From Dehalococcoidia bacterium (GTDB lineage: Bacteria > Chloroflexota > Dehalococcoidia > Dehalococcoidales > JAUWYK01), in contig JAUWYK010000042.1 of the NCBI GenBank assembly GCA_030615865.1, forward strand, positions 1 through 17,054: a stretch of DNA of 17,054 nt, in the 5' to 3' direction. Of the stretch, positions 14,946 to 17,054 are shown piece by piece. The notes below the pieces were generated by a model. The model made no database searches, was not told the origin of the DNA, and saw only the letters and a list, made by a program, of their open reading frames with translations. The translations under genes and the position numbers were made by a program. The first letter of the stretch is position 1. Each line of letters opens with the position of its first letter.

Positions 14946-16334
14946 TCAGCCTTGACGCAGGTAGTTTGAGTAACGTACCATTGCCGATAAGACCTTAAGC
15001 GCTCTTTCCGGAATGGTAAAGGTGGGGATTCCATTTCTAACCATCAGGCTCATCCCTTGCTTCTGCCCAATTACATGACCGGGAATAATAATGATAGGCT
15101 TTCTCAGTTCATCCCTTAAAGCTGCCAGTTTTGCTGAATAATACTTATCCAATGGCGTATAGTCTACGAGCAGAATCGCATCAACATCTTTCAATATAAG
15201 CCTTGAGCACCGGAGAAAGACTCGAGCTGAGTGTTCAAGAGGAATCCAAACTATATCCACCGGGTTTTGCAAGCTAGGGGAAGCAGGTATTATACCCTGA
15301 ACAGTGTCGGCTAGCTCTTTCTGGGTTTCCCGAGATAAGGCAGGCATCTCCAGCCCCAGTCCTTCATAGATATCGGCACTGCCGACGGCGCCACCACCCG
15401 ATTCCACCAGCACACCAAGTCGGTTACCACCGGGCATGACCGGGCAGGTGAAACCTACAGCGAGGTCTATAAGCTCCTCCAGATTCTGAGCACTGACTAT
15501 CCCGCTCTGCCTGAGGGCAGCATCAAAAACAGCGCCGTTGCCAGCCAGAGCACCGGTATGCGAGGCAGCAGCTCTAACCCCGGCTTCTGTTCTACCTGCC
15601 TTCCACACTATTATTGGCTTCCTCCTAGAAATGTGCTTCGCCAATTGGAGAAACTCCCTCCCCCGTTTTATCCCCTCAATATAGCAGGCGATGACCTTGG
15701 TCTCTGCATCAGCAGCAAAGTATTCCAGAAAGTCTTCAATGGTCAGGTCACTTTGATTGCCGATGCTAACCACCTTACTAAAGCGTAGCCCACGCTCATA
15801 ACCCATCATAATAAAATTTCCACAAACCCAACCGCTTTGACCTAGGAAAGCAACCTGACCAGCCTCATTTTTTAACCCGGTCCGAGGAACAATAGTGTTA
15901 AGCCCAGCCCGGGGGCAATATAACCCCATACAGTTGGGACCGACTAGGCGAGTAGTGCCTTGCCGGGAAAGCCGCAGCACCTCATTCTCCAGCTCTCTCC
16001 CTTGAGCGCCCAGCTCAGAAAAGCCAACACTGTGAATTACGGCAAATTTCACACCCTTCTGACAGCACTCAGCTATAACCTGAGGTACGGTTTTGGCTGA
16101 AACAGCCACTACAGCCAAGTCAACCTCCCCCGGGATATCCAGGATATTTGGGTAACTCCTAAGCCCCATAATCTCTGATTCTTCAGGGTTAACCGGATAC
16201 AGCTTGCCGGTGAAACCGCTGCTGATGAGACATCTTAACAGGAACCCGCCACCCTTCTGGTCATATTTTGAAGCACCTATCATAGCTAACGAGGATGGGC
16301 TAAATAGCCGGTCAAGTCCTTGAACCTTTGCCAC
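14946..16334 (-). CDS. NDP-forming acyl-CoA synthetase, alpha subunit only
   Basis: Alpha subunit of the ADP-forming acyl-CoA synthetase (ACD)/succinyl-CoA ligase superfamily, which interconverts acyl-CoA + ADP + Pi with acid + CoA + ATP. The CoA-binding Rossmann domain (about 8-135) contains MIGASKYDQKGGG and VGPNCMGLYCP (131-141). The phosphohistidine is His259 in AASHTGALAGN. A second succinyl-CoA-ligase-like domain runs to the C-terminus. The 462-aa length matches the separate alpha subunit; there is no ATP-grasp (beta) domain and no beta gene beside it. The start is GTG at 16332-16334 (complement), supported by AGGGGGT about 6 bases upstream. It heads a two-gene minus-strand operon with the transglutaminase-like protein. 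Substrate unknown. Confidence 0.92.
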   Translation of the reverse strand: MAKVQGLDRLFSPSSLAMIGASKYDQKGGGFLLRCLISSGFTGKLYPVNPEESEIMGLRSYPNILDIPGEVDLAVVAVSAKTVPQVIAECCQKGVKFAVIHSVGFSELGAQGRELENEVLRLSRQGTTRLVGPNCMGLYCPRAGLNTIVPRTGLKNEAGQVAFLGQSGWVCGNFIMMGYERGLRFSKVVSIGNQSDLTIEDFLEYFAADAETKVIACYIEGIKRGREFLQLAKHISRRKPIIVWKAGRTEAGVRAAASHTGALAGNGAVFDAALRQSGIVSAQNLEELIDLAVGFTCPVMPGGNRLGVLVESGGGAVGSADIYEGLGLEMPALSRETQKELADTVQGIIPASPSLQNPVDIVWIPLEHSARVFLRCSRLILKDVDAILLVDYTPLDKYYSAKLAALRDELRKPIIIIPGHVIGQKQGMSLMVRNGIPTFTIPERALKVLSAMVRYSNYLRQG

Positions 16335-16410
16335 TGTTATACCCCCTGTTCTACCATGCCTTATGTTATCTTCAGTATTATTAGACCCTGTTTCACTCCT
16401 TACCGGGTAT

Positions 16411-16439
16411 ATTATAGAATATTTTTAGCCCTAGCGTAA
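16411..16439 (-). promoter_or_regulatory. Candidate minus-strand promoter for the acyl-CoA synthetase
   Basis: Reading the complement, a perfect TATAAT occupies 16411-16416. The hexamer 17 bases upstream (16434-16439, TTACGC) matches a -35 poorly. It would give a leader of about 70 bases. The only support is the strong -10. Confidence 0.35.
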
Positions 16440-16486
16440 CCTACCTGTAATACTCAACGGGCAAGGTATCGGCGACGCTGCTCAAC

Positions 16487-16515
16487 TTGATATTTCAGGT
16501 CAAATTGATTAACAT
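16487..16515 (+). promoter_or_regulatory. Candidate promoter for the CcdA gene
   Basis: TTGATA (16487-16492), a 17-base spacer, and TAACAT (16510-16515). The transcript would begin about 20 bases before the ATG. Boxes match at 5/6 and 4/6. Confidence 0.4.
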
Positions 16516-16539
16516 TAAGTGTGTTCATAAGGATGGATG

Positions 16540-17054
16540 ATGGAACATATACCACTTTTAGTTGCCTTCGGTGCTGGGCTACTATCTTTCCTGTCACCTT
16601 GCGTGCTGCCTTTAGTGCCGGTATATCTTGCCAGCTTGTGCGGTCCTGAGATACTTGAGACCGGGGCTGCTAGAAGCCGCATCCCCATATTCTTCCACTC
16701 ACTTAGCTTTGTAATCGGCTTTAGCCTGGTTTTTGTTACCCTTGGGGCTGGTGTCGGCTTAGTTGGATTTGCCCTCACTTCTCATCTTCTCATTAGTAGA
16801 ATAGCTGGCAGTCTGCTGATAGTCTTTGGCTTGTTCTTGTTTGCTGCCCTAAAAGTCCCGTGGTTAAATTATGAAAAACGCCTAACCCCATCTCTAGGCA
16901 ATACTACTGGTTACCTGCGCTCTCTCTTAACTGGAGCTATATTTTCCCTGGCGTGGACACCCTGTGTTGGTCCCATACTGGGGGGCATCCTGACCCTTGC
17001 CTGGGGTTCGGAGACAGCATGGCACGGCGCTTACTTGATGGCTACCTATTCCCT
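16540..17054 (+). CDS. ccdA: CcdA/DsbD-type thiol-disulfide membrane transporter, 3'-truncated by window
   Basis: Polytopic membrane protein that carries reducing equivalents from cytoplasmic thioredoxin across the membrane, for cytochrome c maturation or extracytoplasmic disulfide reduction. The first 171 residues are visible and the frame is open to the window end. The two redox cysteines of the family are present in their expected helices: Cys21 in LSPCVLPLVP (TM1) and Cys142 in AWTPCVGPILGG (TM4). Hydrophobic segments lie at about 6-31, 50-79, 86-105 and 128-155. Both ATG 16537 and ATG 16540 are in frame; AAGGA at 16529-16533 favours 16540. It is divergent from the acyl-CoA synthetase across a 205-bp intergenic region. 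Confidence 0.9.
   Translation, partial: MEHIPLLVAFGAGLLSFLSPCVLPLVPVYLASLCGPEILETGAARSRIPIFFHSLSFVIGFSLVFVTLGAGVGLVGFALTSHLLISRIAGSLLIVFGLFLFAALKVPWLNYEKRLTPSLGNTTGYLRSLLTGAIFSLAWTPCVGPILGGILTLAWGSETAWHGAYLMATYS

Noticed and set aside
16515..16778. Minus-strand frame opposite the CcdA start
   Set aside because: It is the shadow of the plus-strand CcdA gene, which carries both diagnostic redox cysteines and a Shine-Dalgarno.

Overview
The window reads as chromosomal DNA of an anaerobic bacterium. It has Shine-Dalgarno-led genes, sigma70-like promoters, two bacterial-type tRNA genes and tightly packed operons. Metabolism is centred on ferredoxin, iron-sulfur flavoproteins and molybdenum hydroxylases. 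The gene content (PorCDAB-type 2-oxoacid oxidoreductase, SfrB-like flavoprotein, xanthine dehydrogenase-family enzyme, alpha-only NDP-forming acyl-CoA synthetase) and the moderate GC resemble uncultured Dehalococcoidia (Chloroflexota). That placement is an impression from family resemblance, not a demonstrated result. I see no transposase, integrase, phage gene or CRISPR array.

Layout. (1) 1-3423: the 3' part of a CaCA-family cation exchanger, followed 3 bp later by a complete P-type cation ATPase, a probable ion-homeostasis pair. (2) 3515-9290: a tRNA-Arg(CCG), then six closely spaced or overlapping genes. Four are 2-oxoacid:ferredoxin oxidoreductase subunits (gamma, delta, alpha, beta). The fifth is a 651-aa FAD/NAD(P)-binding protein combining a NuoF-C-terminal-like Fe-S domain with a GltD-like body. 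The sixth is a 240-aa NuoG-N-terminus-like Fe-S protein. (3) 9311-9893: a strong promoter, tRNA-Pro(UGG) with encoded CCA, and a small cysteine-rich protein of unknown function. (4) 9964-13616: a three-gene molybdenum hydroxylase operon (FAD, 2x[2Fe-2S] and Mo subunits). (5) 13685-13903: a 72-aa zinc-finger-like protein with its own likely promoter. (6) 13923-16334, minus strand: a GTG-started alpha-only acyl-CoA synthetase followed by a transglutaminase-TPR protein. (7) 16335-16539: a divergent promoter region. (8) 16540-end: a CcdA-type membrane thiol-disulfide transporter, cut off by the window.

How the genes work together. The main metabolic unit is cluster 2. The Por enzyme would oxidise (or, running backwards, make) a 2-oxoacid and exchange electrons with ferredoxin. 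The SfrB-like flavoprotein and the small NuoG-like protein could pass those electrons to or from NADP(H), giving a 2-oxoacid:NAD(P) oxidoreductase supercomplex. The molybdenum hydroxylase would hydroxylate or reduce an unidentified, possibly aromatic, substrate and may use the same electron pool. The acyl-CoA synthetase alpha subunit would need an ATP-grasp partner encoded elsewhere. There is no gene-free stretch longer than about 205 bases.
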